Shown one piece after another: positions 63,823-64,000 of a stretch of 64,000 nucleotides of DNA; position 1 is the first letter of the stretch; each line of letters begins with the position of its first letter. The stretch covers positions 3,100,001 to 3,164,000 of the forward strand of contig NZ_AP025487.1 in assembly GCF_024347475.1 (NCBI RefSeq), read 5' to 3'. The translations under genes were made by a program, and so were the position numbers. The notes below the pieces were generated by a model. The model ran no database searches. It was not told the origin of the DNA and saw nothing but the letters and a program-made list of their open reading frames with translations. Source of the DNA: Vibrio fortis. Lineage in GTDB: Bacteria; Pseudomonadota; Gammaproteobacteria; Enterobacterales; Vibrionaceae.

Positions 63823-64000
63823 TTAATCAGCAAAGGTCAGGACTAAATTACTTTCTGCTATTGCTTGGCAAGCGAAGATCCACCCTTGTTGCTGCTCTTT
63901 CTCTGTAAGCATTGGCTCAAGGTGGTAACTGACTTGCCCTTCTAGTTTTTTGCACATGCACATTGCACAAGCACCGACTTGGCAACGGTTGGGGAAGTTA
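63823..64000 (-). CDS. 2Fe-2S ferredoxin, C-terminal fragment
   Basis: The gene runs off the right edge; 58 C-terminal codons remain. The cluster ligands CQVGACAMC (C-x4-C-x2-C) and the last Cys in WIFACQA show a plant-type 2Fe-2S ferredoxin fold. It resembles small YfaE-like ferredoxins. Directly upstream of fre, so it may accept electrons from it. Confidence 0.85.
   Translation of the reverse strand, partial: NFPNRCQVGACAMCMCKKLEGQVSYHLEPMLTEKEQQQGWIFACQAIAESNLVLTFAD

Overview
The window looks like origin-proximal DNA of the large chromosome of a Vibrio or close relative. This is inferred from the protein sequences, which resemble Vibrio/gammaproteobacterial families throughout, from synteny (trmA-yijD-fabR/sthA; lexA/plsB; ftsYEX-rpoH; rhtB/pldB-yigL; lptM-lysA-dapF-yigA-xerC-yigB; cyaA/hemCDXY), and from rRNA operons and a ParB-type parS palindrome. 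The species cannot be fixed from the sequence alone.

Layout. 1-3.0 kb: end of trmA, yijD, the fatty-acid regulator fabR and, divergently, transhydrogenase sthA. 3.1-6.2 kb: lexA with two SOS boxes, then a Fur-box-like region, a SAM methyltransferase and dinF; both downstream genes have a perfect hairpin over the ribosome binding site. 6.5-12.3 kb: plsB, ubiCA, a small FliL-like secreted protein, glpEG. 12.3-12.7 kb: a non-coding stretch rich in DnaA boxes and GATC sites. 12.7-17.8 kb: rpoH, ftsX, ftsE, ftsY, rsmD, yhhL. 17.8-22.4 kb: small and membrane proteins (yhgN, yecH-like, yhhN, a 26-residue membrane peptide, yhhM, an acyltransferase). 22.5-25.8 kb: an organoarsenical resistance operon (arsR, gapdh, phosphatase-like gene, arsJ).

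25.9-32.5 kb: an EAL/HDOD protein, rhtB, pldB, yigL, an EVE-domain protein, a lipoprotein and a DTW-domain tRNA-modifying enzyme, followed by the parS site. 32.6-37.8 kb: two tandem paralogous FIST-GGDEF-EAL proteins. 37.9-42.5 kb: the lysine/peptidoglycan and recombination operon lptM-lysA-dapF-yigA-xerC-yigB. 42.6-50.0 kb: cyaY, cyaA (UUG start) and hemCDXY, with CRP-like sites between the divergent cyaA and hemC.

50.1-51.9 kb is degraded: a frameshifted cytochrome c and an inactivated IS630-family element. 51.9-62.6 kb holds two complete rRNA operons in tandem, both on the minus strand and only 344 bp apart. One carries Ile and Ala tRNAs in its spacer and a distal tRNA-Asp; the other has no tRNA. 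They differ at several helices by compensated changes. The window ends with fre (flavin reductase) and the C-terminal part of a 2Fe-2S ferredoxin.

Most of the window is core genome. The most unusual features are regulatory and architectural: the parS site, the DnaA/GATC cluster, the masked start sites behind lexA, the phosphatase inside the arsenate operon, the tandem rRNA operons with covarying helices, and the small peptide gene.
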